From: Bradyrhizobium sp. 4
GTDB lineage: Bacteria > Pseudomonadota > Alphaproteobacteria > Rhizobiales > Xanthobacteraceae
Length of the DNA: 64,000 bases
Reading direction: 5' to 3'
NCBI RefSeq assembly: GCF_023100905.1
Contig: NZ_CP064686.1
Coordinates: 2,976,001 to 3,040,000 of the forward strand
How positions within the stretch are numbered: the stretch's first letter is position 1; each line of letters opens with the position of its first letter. The position numbers and the translations under genes are program-made. The notes under the pieces are model-generated. The model did no database searches and was not told the DNA's origin. It worked only from the letters and a program-made list of their open reading frames with translations. Shown piece by piece: positions 34,856 through 45,033 of this stretch.

Positions 34856-35133
34856 TTCCGAGAGGTCGAGTGGAAGCTCGATGCGCCGCCCATGGTTGGC
34901 CGGACCCCGTCCGAGGACCTTGCCGAGTACTGCCGACGTCACCGCATCAGCTTCGACTGGATGCTCGGCGGCTGTCTGATGGACCTCAAGAAGATGGTCG
35001 ACGAGCGCCGCGGTCGAGAGACGCAGCTGCGTCCGCCGAGCAGGTCGCAGCGAGATATGCTCAACCTTCGCCCGAGGATCAGGCGATCGTGAAGGATGAG
35101 ATCAAGCGAATCATAGGGGAGCGTGACCAATGA
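34856..35133 (+). pseudogene. Conserved hypothetical protein, frameshifted
   Basis: One frame reads LDAPPMVGRTPSEDLAEYCR, then HRISFDWMLGGCLMDLKKM and ends near 35020. The continuation ASAEQVAARYAQPSPEDQAI, then KRIIGERDQ is in another frame to 35133. One indel at about 35020 joins them. The N-terminus is unclear. Confidence 0.55.
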
Positions 35134-35225
35134 AGCGCCGGCGCCGAGCGGCGCGCCCGGCAGCGGCTACTGACGCACCGCCGGCGGTTAAAGCGGTAAC
35201 CTACCGTAAACAGGTATCGCGTTAG
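35130..35225 (+). CDS. 31-residue basic peptide, coupled to the previous frame
   Basis: ATG 35130 overlaps the TGA of the preceding frame and has GGGGAG upstream. The product starts MKRRRRAARPAAATDAPP and is very basic. Possibly a nucleic-acid-associated peptide; could be chance. Confidence 0.35.
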   Translation: MKRRRRAARPAAATDAPPAVKAVTYRKQVSR

Positions 35226-35279
35226 GATCTATCATCGCGGATTGGTGACGAGTACCGCGGTACGCATGGGCATAGAGGA

Positions 35280-35309
35280 CCCGTCGGCTACCGGAGCCGG
35301 CGGGTTTTT
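35280..35309 (+). terminator. Rho-independent terminator
   Basis: 10-bp stem CCCGTCGGCT / AGCCGGCGGG (one G-T pair) with a 5-nt loop and TTTTT. Ends the 34.66-35.23-kb transcript. Confidence 0.7.
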
Positions 35310-35402
35310 CGGTCTCTGGCACCGATTAAAAGCCAGGGTCGCTGCGCCGGAACAGCGCCCTGACCGGGATAAGCCGGAACGAGAGGCGTCGGCCAGGAAT
35401 GG

Positions 35403-35708
35403 CTACTTTTTCCGCTGGCGATCTCCATACTTTTCCTTACAGCGGGAATCGCCACGCGATACGAGATCGACCTGTTGAAGGGGCAGATAACAGTGAAGCA
35501 GCGCGTATTCGTTTGTATATGGGGCGGGTGAGCGGACGCAGACGTCTGCGCCAACTGGTAGATCGACCGACTGCCCGCCCATAAGCATGTAGCTGCAGCT
35601 GTCCATCTTCTTTGTTTGTCTGCGGCAATCATCGGCCGCCTCGGCTGAAACCAGCGAAGCAAGGGTGACGCCGGCAATTATGAGTTGCGCTTTTGGATCC
35701 CTTTCCAC
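35403..35708 (-). CDS. Possible exported Cys-containing protein
   Basis: From GTG 35708 the N-terminus (KAQLIIAGVTLASLVSAEA) resembles a signal peptide with cleavage before ADD. The mature part has five cysteines (DDCRR, DSCSYM, DVCVRS, LHCYLP, SRCKEK). No ribosome site, so the call is tentative. Confidence 0.4.
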   Translation of the reverse strand: MERDPKAQLIIAGVTLASLVSAEAADDCRRQTKKMDSCSYMLMGGQSVDLPVGADVCVRSPAPYTNEYALLHCYLPLQQVDLVSRGDSRCKEKYGDRQRKK

Positions 35709-35796
35709 TCGAACGCGTCACGAATGTCTCGGAGATAGGACGTCGAGCCCCATCACGAAAGAGGTTACGCGCAGCCGCGAGAGGCTGAGGCGGTCG

Positions 35797-36009
35797 TTAG
35801 CCATCGCGGCCGACATTGGACGAAGCGTTATCCAGCCATCGCCGCGTTGCGTCGTCACTCCATCCGGGGACCGCGAAGCGTGCCCGAGAATTGACATCTG
35901 GGCTCGCACGTTCCGCCGCGGGTTGGCGTGCCCGAGAGTGACGCACCTTCGTAGCGTCGGCCGAGGTGCACAGGAGCATCGAGAAACTCACCGCCAAAAC
36001 CGAGCGCAT
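35797..36009 (-). CDS. Small exported protein (70 aa)
   Basis: ATG 36009 with GGAG 8 nt upstream. A signal peptide (MRSVLAVSFSMLLCTSADA) is followed by a short mature protein ending FAVPGWSDDATRRWLDNASS, a C-terminal pattern familiar from short periplasmic proteins of this genus. Function unknown. Confidence 0.7.
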   Translation of the reverse strand: MRSVLAVSFSMLLCTSADATKVRHSRARQPAAERASPDVNSRARFAVPGWSDDATRRWLDNASSNVGRDG

Positions 36010-37016
36010 AGGGTCAGCTCCAATTCCGCAACTGCCCCTATCTGATGCTCCGACTGTTCCCTCACAATCTGAGGAGGGGACCGCGTCGGCGATCGGAAGT
36101 CTGCGGCCGCATGGGGCGACATCAGCACGACACCGACGAGTTCTCGCGCATGGAGCGCATCTGCCTTGAGTTGGCTGGCAGCTTTCGGTGCAGCCGGAGG
36201 GTTTTTCGCCGTGGCTGCAGACGGGCCAGTAAGAACACGGGTGCGTATGTGACAGCGATGCCGGCCGCATTCTTTTGACACACCATCGATCTCATGGCGT
36301 CACACATTTCAATGCCTAATGGTCGGTTTACCGTTTGATCAGCAAGAGCGGTGCCAGTGCGGAGCATGCGCGGCAGCGGCGCGGAATGACGGCGTTGGAA
36401 ATAGGGCACGTGAACCTGCGCGGAGTGGCCAGTCCAAACCCGCAAACGAGAACGGCTCCACCTCGCGAGGCTGGGATACACCAGAGCCGTCTCTTCCTGT
36501 GCGCTCCGCCGCGCGCAAACAGGCGTTGCCGGAGGCGCGGTCTCTGCCGATCACATGTTAGTTACCCCGGTGCTACCCTGATGTGTCCTGGCTTGATTCT
36601 CAGGCGGGAAATGCTGGGCTTGGGTCATTGATTTTGCCTGGTGAGCGCGCTGGGGCTAGAACCCAGGACCCCTGATCGAAAGCCATGTGCTCAGGCGTCC
36701 GTGCGCGCCTTAGATCCGCTCCCCGGCCATTTTGAAGGGAAAGCGTCCGTAGCCGTTCATGCGAACGGACCAGGCTTCGGCCTCCGTCCGTCATTGCCTG
36801 TTTGGCACGCTCGCGGGCTACTTGGGGCATCGATCTTTGCGCCCAGTATCCGGCCGCCCAGATTACCCTCACGACTTCGTACTCATGGCGGTGGATGGCC
36901 CATCGCCTGTTGAGGCAGCGCATCGGCAGGTCTGGAGTGGGGGAGAACAGGAAGCCTTCGACTCAGGGCGGACCGACGCGAATGACCGAAACCGGAAGTC
37001 CGCAGGCCAGGTTTTC
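36010..37016. other. Low-coding stretch with a tRNA fossil
   Basis: About 1 kb without a convincing gene. A plus frame at about 36130-36200 (DEFSRMERICLELAGSF) resembles the start of small MERICLxQA-type proteins but breaks down. The tRNA-Lys-like fragment at 36639-36692 is the only RNA feature. Confidence 0.5.
36639..36692 (-). tRNA. Degenerate 3' fragment resembling tRNA-Lys(TTT)
   Basis: On the minus strand the sequence ends CTGGGTTCTAGCCCCAG (T-arm), CGCGCTC, A, CCA, as in alphaproteobacterial tRNA-Lys(TTT). The anticodon region (ATGGCTTTCGATCAG) is mutated so the stem no longer pairs, and the 5' half is absent. Not functional; probably an old integration site. Confidence 0.6.
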
Positions 37017-38630
37017 TCAAGCGCGCGCCCGCCATAGCGTAACCGCAAGCAGTATATAGGCAGCACAAGTCCACAACGACTGCCAATTGTCCGGCCCTTC
37101 GCTAAGCGCCGCATAGAGGGCTGCCACCAAGAACACGCCGGCAAATATTGCTTCCGCCATAGGGCGGATTCCTTTCTTGGGGCCATTGAGCTGCGTCATA
37201 GCCGCAAAAGGGACCGCCGCCATAGTGAGGGCCGCAAAAGGAAAATCCTTTTCGCGCGGGTCAAACATGAAGCCGAGCGCGGTCTCCGCGCCGATCACGA
37301 CGGTTACGATCAAGATCAATCCGTGCATCATCGCCAGGACCGATAGGGTGCGGTAGTCCTTCGGGCCCAGCAGTTCAAGAAATGTGGGCGGTGCGCGCCC
37401 CGACATCAAGGCGTTAACGCCGAACACTGGCGAGCCAGTTGCCGCCACCAGAAGTGCGCCCCACAGAAGCCAGCTGCCCGCATGGTGGCTTTCATAGAAC
37501 ATCTTTTGAGCGGCCACCCCAAACAGGACTCCGGCGGTGCTGGCCAATATTCCGACCGCAAACCATGAGACGAGCCGGGGCTGCGAGGGCTTCCGGCGCG
37601 AGGTCAGCCATGCAGCGCCGAACACCAGGATCGCCAGCGCCATTCCGGCGCTCATTTGCAGCTTCCAGAGCGGATAATTCCTGACGGGGACGCCGGGCGG
37701 ATACTTCAGCGTGCGCTGCGCGGAATCGAATAAGCCCCACGATCCGCCGACGGTGCCCTCGAACTCATGCTTCCACAATTCATCATACGCCTCGAACAGG
37801 TTGACGCGGAAATTCTCGCGCCGGGCAACATCGAGGACCTCCGAGACCACCCGCGCCTGATTGGTGCGCGACGGTAGCGCCGAACCGCGCATCCGCCCTT
37901 CGCTCGGTCAACCAGTTTCTCCAACCAGGATTTCCTTGCCCGGAAACGCCGACGCCACCTGCTTTCGAACGGCGTCGACGTGAGCAGCGGCAGATTTCGC
38001 CGGGACCGGGACGTTTTCCCAATATGGCAGGATATGCACGGTGACGGAGTCGACCGCGTCACCGAGTTCCCGATAGCGCAACCAGTACTCCCAGACGTCG
38101 GAATAGGTGACGGGGACCGGCACTTGTGCCTTGACCGAGCGGATTAAGGCAGCAAGGTCGGAAGGCGTCATCTTCCGATGCAACAGAACCTCATTGCCGA
38201 TCACGAGCGCGGTGATGGTTTCCGGATAATGCTGGGCCAGGCGTATGCCCGTGGATATCTGCGTCGCGTTCTTCTGTCGGTCCCTGTCGAGCCAAATTCC
38301 CTGAATGACTTTCAGCCCCACCTTGGACGCAAGTTCGGGGATCTGATTGAGACCGAGATCAGTCGCATAGGTACGGATACAGTCGGTTATTTTGGCAAGT
38401 TGGGCGAGATCTTCCGCGATCTGGTCTCGCGGCACTGGTGTCGGCGGCTCTGACGTTTGGTTGTTGCGGAAGGGCGCGTAGGATATGCAATGCAGCTTGG
38501 CATTCGGATCGATCGGTGCGCGCGCCAAGTTGATCGGTATGGCCAGCCACCACCAGGCCGCCGCGATCGCACCTAGGGATATGATCAGAAGCGCCAGAGG
38601 CGTACGAAGCGAAATGGTTTGACCCTCCAA
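37017..38630 (-). pseudogene. GH17-type beta-glucan enzyme (NdvC-like) with one in-frame TGA
   Basis: A 537-codon reading frame interrupted only by TGA at 37908-37910. Residues 1-240 are the GH17 domain with acid/base Glu in LVIGNEVLLH and nucleophile in ILVGETG; the stop replaces the Trp of the conserved GETGWPS. The second part finishes the barrel (ARRENFRVNLFEAYDELWKH) and adds about seven membrane helices. The layout matches the membrane-bound beta-1,6/1,3-glucan synthases of Bradyrhizobium. The start is also doubtful: GGAGG sits 8 nt before an ATT codon, while the only usable start is TTG 38630. Confidence 0.85.
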
Positions 38631-39137
38631 CGTAGATATCGTCGGTCAAAAGGCATGCTGTCGTGACCCGACCACAACAGAAATCATCGTTCGCCGGGAC
38701 CTACTTGATGCTGAAAGCTGCTGACAAATCGTCCGGGGCGCAAGAGGCGAGTACACATCCAACGAAGGCCTTAAGGCTACCGCAGGGCAGGGCAGGTAGA
38801 AATAATCTTCGCCATCTCCCGACACGGCCTACGGGGACCGGCAGCAGAGTGGCCTTTCTCTGGCGGTCGCAATGCCAGCTAACGAACGTCGCCTGCTGGC
38901 CCATTAGAGAAGTAGCGGCGCACTTCATTAAGTCCGCTCACAGCGGACTAGATTTGCTCAGGTTGAGTTCTTCACCCTTTGACCCCCAACAGACATCGCG
39001 CTTGGAAGCGTCTCTTTTATGCAGTGGCCACTGGTTACATTGCGCGAGCAGTCCGGCGATCGGCGCTTCGTCGACAGATGTGCCTTCGCAAGGCTCTCCC
39101 ATGTGCTATTCTGAATTGTATAAGCCATAGGTATAAC
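38631..39137. other. Intergenic region
   Basis: No gene supported. A 7-bp palindromic hairpin GTCCGCT-CAC-AGCGGAC lies at about 38932-38948. Confidence 0.5.
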
Positions 39138-42100
39138 ATGACCGGTGTTGCAGAGTGGCTGGCATCGATCGGTTTGGGCGAGTACGCCGATCGATTCCGC
39201 GAAAACGCCATCGACCTCTCGGTGGTTCGAGATCTCACGGAGCAGGATCTAAAGGATTTGGGCGTCCTGCTTGGGCATCGCCGCAAGATGCTGCGCGCGA
39301 TCGTAGAACTTCAGGGAGAGGTCCCGCGAACGCCTCAAGTCGGCGCTAAGCCGGCGTCGGCGGATCACGCCGGGCGGCGTCAGCTTACAGTCATGTTTTG
39401 CGATTTGGTCGGCTCGTCGGCACTTTCGGCCCGCCTTGATCTGGAGGACCTGCGGGCCGTAATGGGCACCTATCACCGCTGCATCGCAGAGGTTGTTGCC
39501 AGGAATGAAGGCGTTATCGCGCGGTACATGGGAGACGGCGTGCTCGCCTATTTCGGCTATCCCCAGGCGCACGAGGATGATGCCGAACAGGCGACACGCG
39601 CCGGGCTGGCGCTTGTCGATGCCGTAGCTAGCCTCCGGACAGACCCCGCCACCGAGCTGCAGGTTCGCGTTGGCATCGCTACCGGTATGGTGGTCGTGGG
39701 CGATTTGACCGGCGAAGGTTCAGCTCAAGAGCAGACGGTCATTGGCGAGACGCCGAACCTGGCTGCGCGCCTGCAGACCTTCGCCAATCCCGGTACCGTG
39801 CTGATTTCCGAAAGTACGCACCGGCTCACTGATGGGCATTTCGAATTCCGCAATCTCGGCCCTGTCGCGCTTAAAGGATGGGCGGAGCCACTGCCAGCCT
39901 GGCAGGTTCTGGGAACAACCGAAGTGGAAAGCCGGTTCGAGGCACAGCACAAAACCCGATTGGCACCGCCAATTGGGCGTGACGAGGAAATCGAGATGCT
40001 CTTGCGTCGCTGGCAGCACGCCAGGCGTGGCGAAGGTTGCGCGGTGATGCTCATCGGAGAGCCCGGTATCGGCAAGTCGCACATTGCGCTGGCGCTTGAG
40101 GAGCGGCTCCAGGGCGGACCGCATATCACGGTGCGCCAGTTCTGCTCGGCGCACCACACCAACAGTGCGCTGTATCCTTTCACCCGCCAGCTCGAACGCG
40201 CTGCCCGGTTCGAGCGAGGCGATCCGCCCGCAGAGAAGTTCGCTAAGCTCGAGGCTCTGCTCGTGCGGGCTGATGCCGACCGCGTGTTGCTACCTCTAGC
40301 TAACCTTCTGTCGCTACCAACCAGTGAGCGCTACCGCATTCCAGAGCTGAGCCCGCAGAAGCGCAAGGAGATGACACTGGCGGCGTTTTTGACTCAGCTC
40401 AATCTATTGGCGGCGCGACAGCCCGTGTTCGTCATTGTGGAGGATGTCCATTGGGCAGATCCGACGTCGCTGGAGCTGCTCACGATGACGTTGGAACAGC
40501 TACCCCGCCTTCGTGTGCTGCTGCTCATCACGGCGAGGCCAGAGTTCACGCCGCCGTGGCCAGGTCATGCGCATGTAACGACGATCTCGCTCACGCGGCT
40601 AAACCGAGGCAACGGGGCGGCGTTGATCGAGCGCGTCACCGCCGGCAAGACGCTCCCGGAAGAGGTAATGGACCAGATCCTTGCCCGGACCGATGGCGTG
40701 CCCCTGTTCGTCGAGGAACTGACCAAGACTGTGCTCGAAACCGGGCTATTGCATGAGCAGGGCGATCACTACGTCCTCAACCGTCCTCTGCCCCCGATGG
40801 CGATTCCGACGAGTTTGCACGCATCGCTGATGGCGAGGCTTGATCGATTGGCTCCGGTGAGGGAGGTGGCTCAGATCGGCGCTGTGGTGGGTCGCGAGTT
40901 CTCCTACGAACTGCTGAGCACCGTAGCCGGGTTGCCAAAAGAGAGACTTGAGGAGGCGCTTGCCCAGTTGGTTCGGTCGGAGTTGATATTCTGCCGGGGC
41001 GAGATACCCCAGGCGGTCTATACCTTCAAGCACGCGCTTGTCAGGGATGCTGCCTACTCGGGGCTGCTGAAGAGCCGACGCGCAGCGCTGCATGCCACCA
41101 TCGCAGACGCCTTCGAGCAACGATTCCCGGAAATTGTGGAGACTCAACCCGAAACTCTCGCGCACCATCTGAAGGAGGCCGGGCTGTTTCAAAGGGCGGA
41201 GGCATATTGGCTGCGCGCCGGCAAGAAGGCCGCCATGCGCTCGGCCAACCTTGAGGCCATCGCGCACTTGCAACGAGGTATCGAGGCCTCGGGCCATCTG
41301 CCCGACAGCGAGCGAAAGGACAGGTTGGAACTTGACTTCCAATTCGCTCTCGGGCCTTGCCTGATCGCTACTCAAGGACCAGCCTCGAACAAGGCGATGG
41401 CAACCTTTGCCCGCGCGCGTGGGCTGTGCGAGCGCCTTGGAGACCCTCCCGAGCAACTCCAGGTGATGTTCTGGTTGACCACCGCGAGCGTAATGCGCGG
41501 TGAGTTGCCGGTGGCTGAGGAAACGATCGCCGCCCTGTTGCAACTCGCCGAAGCGCGCGACGATCGACCGACGTTGCTCAATGCGATGCGCGGGCAGGGG
41601 ATGATCCGCCTTTTCATGGGACGTCTCACTGGTGCCCATGAAGCGATCGAACGGGCCTACGATGCGTTTGAGGCGAGCAGCGAAGGGGATAGGCTGGCGG
41701 CACGTGTGGCCGGCCAGGACGCCGGCGTTGCTGACCTGGCGTTGATGTCGTGGGCGCTCTGGCTGCTCGGCCACGCTGATACGGCACTCACGCGAGTGAA
41801 CTTCGCCATTCAGCGTGCCGACGCCATCAGTCATCCGCATTCGCAGGCGTATGCTTGTTACTATGCATGCATTCTTCACGCTCTTCGCGGCGAGTTCCTG
41901 ACTGCGCAAGGTCATGCCGCACGCTGTATCGCCCTGTCGGAGGAGCATGGATTCCGGCAATGGCGCTTGGCGCGCGCTATTCGGGGCATATGCGCGGCGT
42001 CGCTCGAACCTTCACCCAGCGCACTCGGGGAGATCCGTGCCGCGCTGGACGAATATCGTAGCGCAGGTTATCAGCTGGCCATCACCGCGCTGTACGTGCT

Positions 42101-42488
42101 TTTGTGTCCGCCATTGCTAATTGGTCACGACTACGAGACGGCGCTGGAATTGATCGAGCACGGCCTCGCTACAACGAACCGAAACGGCGAACGAATTTTG
42201 GAGGCCGAATTGTATCGGCTGAAGGCACGGGTGCTGGTCGCCCGCGGCGGACCGGGCGTTGAAGCCGAGGCGCAGGCGCTGCTCGACCGGGCATTGAGCA
42301 CGGCAAGAAGCCAACGCGCCAGGACGCTTGAGCTCCGCGCCGCAACGGATCTAGCCGCTCTGTGGATTGATCAGGGCAGACGCGATGAAGCGCTCAACGT
42401 CCTCGCGCCGATCTACGCCTCGTTCACCGAGGGCTTCGACACACAGGATCTAAAGCAGGCAAAGGCTTTGCTCGACCGGTTGCGGTGA
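39138..42488 (+). CDS. SAM domain - class III adenylate/guanylate cyclase - AAA ATPase - TPR protein
   Basis: A 1116-residue signalling protein. Order: SAM domain (about 3-60, WLASIGLGEYADRFRENAID), class III cyclase (about 80-260; metal Asp89 in VMFCDLVGSS, Asp133 in YMGDGVLAYF, Asn in TPNLAARL), AAA/STAND-type ATPase (Walker A GEPGIGKS 307-314, Walker B VFVIVEDVHWAD 430-441), then a helical TPR-like half. This architecture is abundant in Bradyrhizobium and related soil bacteria. ATG 39138 begins the SAM domain directly. The reading frame is intact. Signal and substrate (ATP or GTP) are not readable. Confidence 0.92.
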   Translation: MTGVAEWLASIGLGEYADRFRENAIDLSVVRDLTEQDLKDLGVLLGHRRKMLRAIVELQGEVPRTPQVGAKPASADHAGRRQLTVMFCDLVGSSALSARLDLEDLRAVMGTYHRCIAEVVARNEGVIARYMGDGVLAYFGYPQAHEDDAEQATRAGLALVDAVASLRTDPATELQVRVGIATGMVVVGDLTGEGSAQEQTVIGETPNLAARLQTFANPGTVLISESTHRLTDGHFEFRNLGPVALKGWAEPLPAWQVLGTTEVESRFEAQHKTRLAPPIGRDEEIEMLLRRWQHARRGEGCAVMLIGEPGIGKSHIALALEERLQGGPHITVRQFCSAHHTNSALYPFTRQLERAARFERGDPPAEKFAKLEALLVRADADRVLLPLANLLSLPTSERYRIPELSPQKRKEMTLAAFLTQLNLLAARQPVFVIVEDVHWADPTSLELLTMTLEQLPRLRVLLLITARPEFTPPWPGHAHVTTISLTRLNRGNGAALIERVTAGKTLPEEVMDQILARTDGVPLFVEELTKTVLETGLLHEQGDHYVLNRPLPPMAIPTSLHASLMARLDRLAPVREVAQIGAVVGREFSYELLSTVAGLPKERLEEALAQLVRSELIFCRGEIPQAVYTFKHALVRDAAYSGLLKSRRAALHATIADAFEQRFPEIVETQPETLAHHLKEAGLFQRAEAYWLRAGKKAAMRSANLEAIAHLQRGIEASGHLPDSERKDRLELDFQFALGPCLIATQGPASNKAMATFARARGLCERLGDPPEQLQVMFWLTTASVMRGELPVAEETIAALLQLAEARDDRPTLLNAMRGQGMIRLFMGRLTGAHEAIERAYDAFEASSEGDRLAARVAGQDAGVADLALMSWALWLLGHADTALTRVNFAIQRADAISHPHSQAYACYYACILHALRGEFLTAQGHAARCIALSEEHGFRQWRLARAIRGICAASLEPSPSALGEIRAALDEYRSAGYQLAITALYVLLCPPLLIGHDYETALELIEHGLATTNRNGERILEAELYRLKARVLVARGGPGVEAEAQALLDRALSTARSQRARTLELRAATDLAALWIDQGRRDEALNVLAPIYASFTEGFDTQDLKQAKALLDRLR

Positions 42489-42494
42489 CACGAA

Positions 42495-44027
42495 CTACAA
42501 CTGCTCCAAACGCGAGGCTGGCGCACCAAGGCGGTCGTAGATCGCTTTCACCTGGGGGACGCGTAGTGCGAAGTCGGGAAAAGGAATGGCGCCTATCGGA
42601 TATTTGCCAGTCTCGTCCGACTCGACTTCTTTTCCCGACGCAGCATCAACCCACGATTCCATTCTTTCTAACCAACGCTTTTGATCGCGCGTGCCCTTCG
42701 CTTCGGCAATCGCGATTGCCAGCCGCTCCCTCTCGATATACCGCCCCCTTTTGTCGTCTTTCCTCTCGTTTATGAACCGAACTCTTTCGCTTTCGGCAAA
42801 AGGCGTTTTATCCCTCGCTTGATACGCGGCGACTGCTTCCTCCGCCGCCTTTCTTCCCAGCGTCCGCCCCTTATCCAGATTGCTATGATTCCACTTGAAA
42901 TTAATGCCCGCCGGCACGTGAATCTCAACGACCGTACCGGTCCATGGCTTCTTCCCAGGGGCGGGCTTGTCATACTGGACGTGATATTTGAACAACTTAA
43001 CGTCATCCTCACCGACGGTTGCTGCAAACAGCTGGCAGAGATTTGCTAGGGCATCATGAAGGTTGTCCGGCTTGCGGACTTGCTTCGCATCGACAATCCG
43101 CATCACCCAAATCTCGTCAGGATCTTCCTCGTCTATCAAGCTTTCGAAATTGACGGTGTCGACCAGCGCTCCTTCGCAGTACGTGTCTCCATCGATCTTT
43201 ACAGTTTCCTCGACGAAGGGAAGAGCCGAACATGCGCACAAAGTTGATGCGTCGATCGGCCCCTGATAAAACCTATCGCGCATAGGACGATTTGAAAACA
43301 ACGCGAGTTCCTGCTCATCTAGATTCCACGCATTGTGAAAAATAAATGGCTTCTTCTTCTCTTTCTCCTCTCCTTCCTTCCCTCCCTTCTTCTTGTCGAA
43401 TAGGTTTTCGAATTTGATGCGCTTCATAAATTCGCTTTTCGGATAGTTGATCCTTGAAAGTCCGGTGACGTTGGACAAGTACATCATGGATGTTAGATAG
43501 CGAATGAAGGGATTCGGGGCCATCCCGTGATTGAGAATCCATCCATTGATATCTCCCTCGTCCAATTTGTCGTATTTCTTCCTCCCGTCACTGTCCTTCA
43601 TGCGATTGAGCAGGAGCGACATGGATTCCTGAAACGAATCCACCATTCTGTACGGGTCCCATACAAAATCTTTGTAATTATCGGAATCCGTTACGAACTT
43701 ACTCAGAGCTTTCATGTTAGCGCGCCAATCGGGCCCGAACACCGTATTGATCGGAAAGCGCTCATAGCTTTCGTCGTCTCGAAATACGCCATCCTTGAAG
43801 AACTGATAGGTTAGTCTGGCCCTGTCTTCGTCGTCATCGAATTGATTGTAGACGATTCCAACCCACGCGCCGATGCAGGACAACGCCCATACATCAAAGG
43901 TTATACCGGCAGCGGCAAAAGCTTCCAGAGCCCCGATGTGCAGCCCTGCTGCTGGTCCACCACCGCCGAGCGTAATCGCTCTCTTCACTGGTCCACCACC
44001 GCCGAGCGTAGTCGCTCTCTTCGCCAT
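42495..44027 (-). CDS. Patatin-like phospholipase family protein with atypical catalytic residues
   Basis: A 510-residue protein. ATG 44027 (GGAGG 7 nt upstream) is chosen over 44039. The oxyanion loop GGGGP occurs twice because of a 36-bp tandem duplication (residues 4-15 and 16-27), then AAGLHIGALEAF as in patatins. Where patatins have GxSxG, this protein has LSCIGAW, so the nucleophile position appears to be Cys51. Where they have DG(G/A), it has EGA (Glu285). A Lys/Glu-rich insert (KKKGGKEGEEKEKKK) lies at about 212-226. Lipid hydrolysis is therefore uncertain. It converges with the cyclase gene, 6 nt apart. Confidence 0.8.
   Translation of the reverse strand: MAKRATTLGGGGPVKRAITLGGGGPAAGLHIGALEAFAAAGITFDVWALSCIGAWVGIVYNQFDDDEDRARLTYQFFKDGVFRDDESYERFPINTVFGPDWRANMKALSKFVTDSDNYKDFVWDPYRMVDSFQESMSLLLNRMKDSDGRKKYDKLDEGDINGWILNHGMAPNPFIRYLTSMMYLSNVTGLSRINYPKSEFMKRIKFENLFDKKKGGKEGEEKEKKKPFIFHNAWNLDEQELALFSNRPMRDRFYQGPIDASTLCACSALPFVEETVKIDGDTYCEGALVDTVNFESLIDEEDPDEIWVMRIVDAKQVRKPDNLHDALANLCQLFAATVGEDDVKLFKYHVQYDKPAPGKKPWTGTVVEIHVPAGINFKWNHSNLDKGRTLGRKAAEEAVAAYQARDKTPFAESERVRFINERKDDKRGRYIERERLAIAIAEAKGTRDQKRWLERMESWVDAASGKEVESDETGKYPIGAIPFPDFALRVPQVKAIYDRLGAPASRLEQL
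43951..44022 (-). repeat. 36-bp tandem duplication inside the patatin-like gene
   Basis: Two adjacent 36-bp units (43951-43986 and 43987-44022) differing at two positions, encoding KRATTLGGGGPV and KRAITLGGGGPA. It duplicates the glycine-rich loop in frame. Confidence 0.9.
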
Positions 44028-44317
44028 TGGTCCCTCCATCTAATTTATCGTGTGGGTTATTCTCCGATCAGGCTTCCTAGTTGCGTGAAGAGGAGATTAA
44101 TCGTTTTTGGGATCGTTGGAAAGCGCGGTGGCGTCGATGCTCGACGCTTTTCTCCTGACCTGCCGATCGCACTAGCGCACATCCACTAAGCGCCCGGTCT
44201 CGCGTATCGTCCGCGGTTACATTTTGGCCTTCTCGTCCATTTGTGAACCCGTTCACGTTAGGCATTTATCGCTGGCGATAGTATGGGGTAGGTGCAGTCC
44301 ACGTGACTTCCGTTATT
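44028..44317. other. Intergenic region before an IS1182 end
   Basis: Nothing gene-like in the 290 bp between the patatin start and the left inverted repeat at 44318. Confidence 0.4.
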
Positions 44318-44401
44318 GGCCGATTTTGCTGCAAAAGCCAGTTGAGACAGGGCGCGAGGCGGGACTCCGTTGTGCTGACGCGAATCGCGGCGAGGTCGAT
44401 C

Positions 44402-44701
44402 TATGATGGCCGTCTGAAGGGTAACCAAGGTCAACTGTTCTACGAGTTTCGTCGTGTCGATGAGGTTCTGGAAGATCATTTGGTGCGCAAGATCGATGCT
44501 ACTCTCGATCTGTCCTGGCTTCGCGGTCACCTTGCATCTCACTACTCAACGACGGGGCGCCCGTCGATTGATCCGGAACTGGTGATCCGGATGCTGGTCG
44601 TGGGGTATGTCTTTGCGATCCGCTCTGAAGGGCTGATCTGCCGTGAAGTGCAGGCGAACCTCGCCTATCGCTGGTTTTGCAAGCTCGGCATCGAGGACGC
44701 T
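44402..44701 (+). pseudogene. IS1182 transposase, N-terminal fragment
   Basis: Reads GNQGQLFYEFRRVDEVLEDH, TGRPSIDPELVIRMLVVGYV, and NLAYRWFCKLGIED, matching the start of the transposase at 54457. After GIED at 44701 the similarity stops abruptly. Confidence 0.85.
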
Positions 44702-45033
44702 AGGTCGGCACGGATGACGACGGCGGCAGGCGCGTGCGGTAGCTTTGCTTCTACGTCGAGCCGCTCGCCCGCGACAGTGAACTGCCTTTCATGAGCGGAG
44801 CAAAGCCCGAAGACTTTCTTCACACGCTGCTGAGAGACCATTCCGCTTGCATGGAGATCGCTGAAAACCTCCTCGCGCGCTTGATCGTGAGCGATCGGAC
44901 AAGCAGTCCGCAGGTAATCTGAGAGTGTAGGCGTGGCTGGACAGGGCCCGCCGATTCGCGCCGGCGGGCCGGGCGCTTTGATCACGTGTACCGAAATTGA
45001 GTACACGCTTTGGTGCTGCGATCTTCGGCGCTT
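44702..45033. other. Foreign segment inside the split IS, no gene
   Basis: A minus frame here (GLCSAHERQFTVAGERLDVE) looks weakly coding but has no start or family. Confidence 0.35.

Noticed and set aside
37017..38630. TGA in the GH17 gene as selenocysteine or programmed readthrough
   Set aside because: Relatives have Trp there, no SECIS-like structure was apparent, and the neighbouring genes are also decaying, so a plain nonsense mutation is the simplest reading.
40746..41960. 404-codon minus frame inside the cyclase-AAA-TPR gene
   Set aside because: Antisense shadow of a gene with clear domains.
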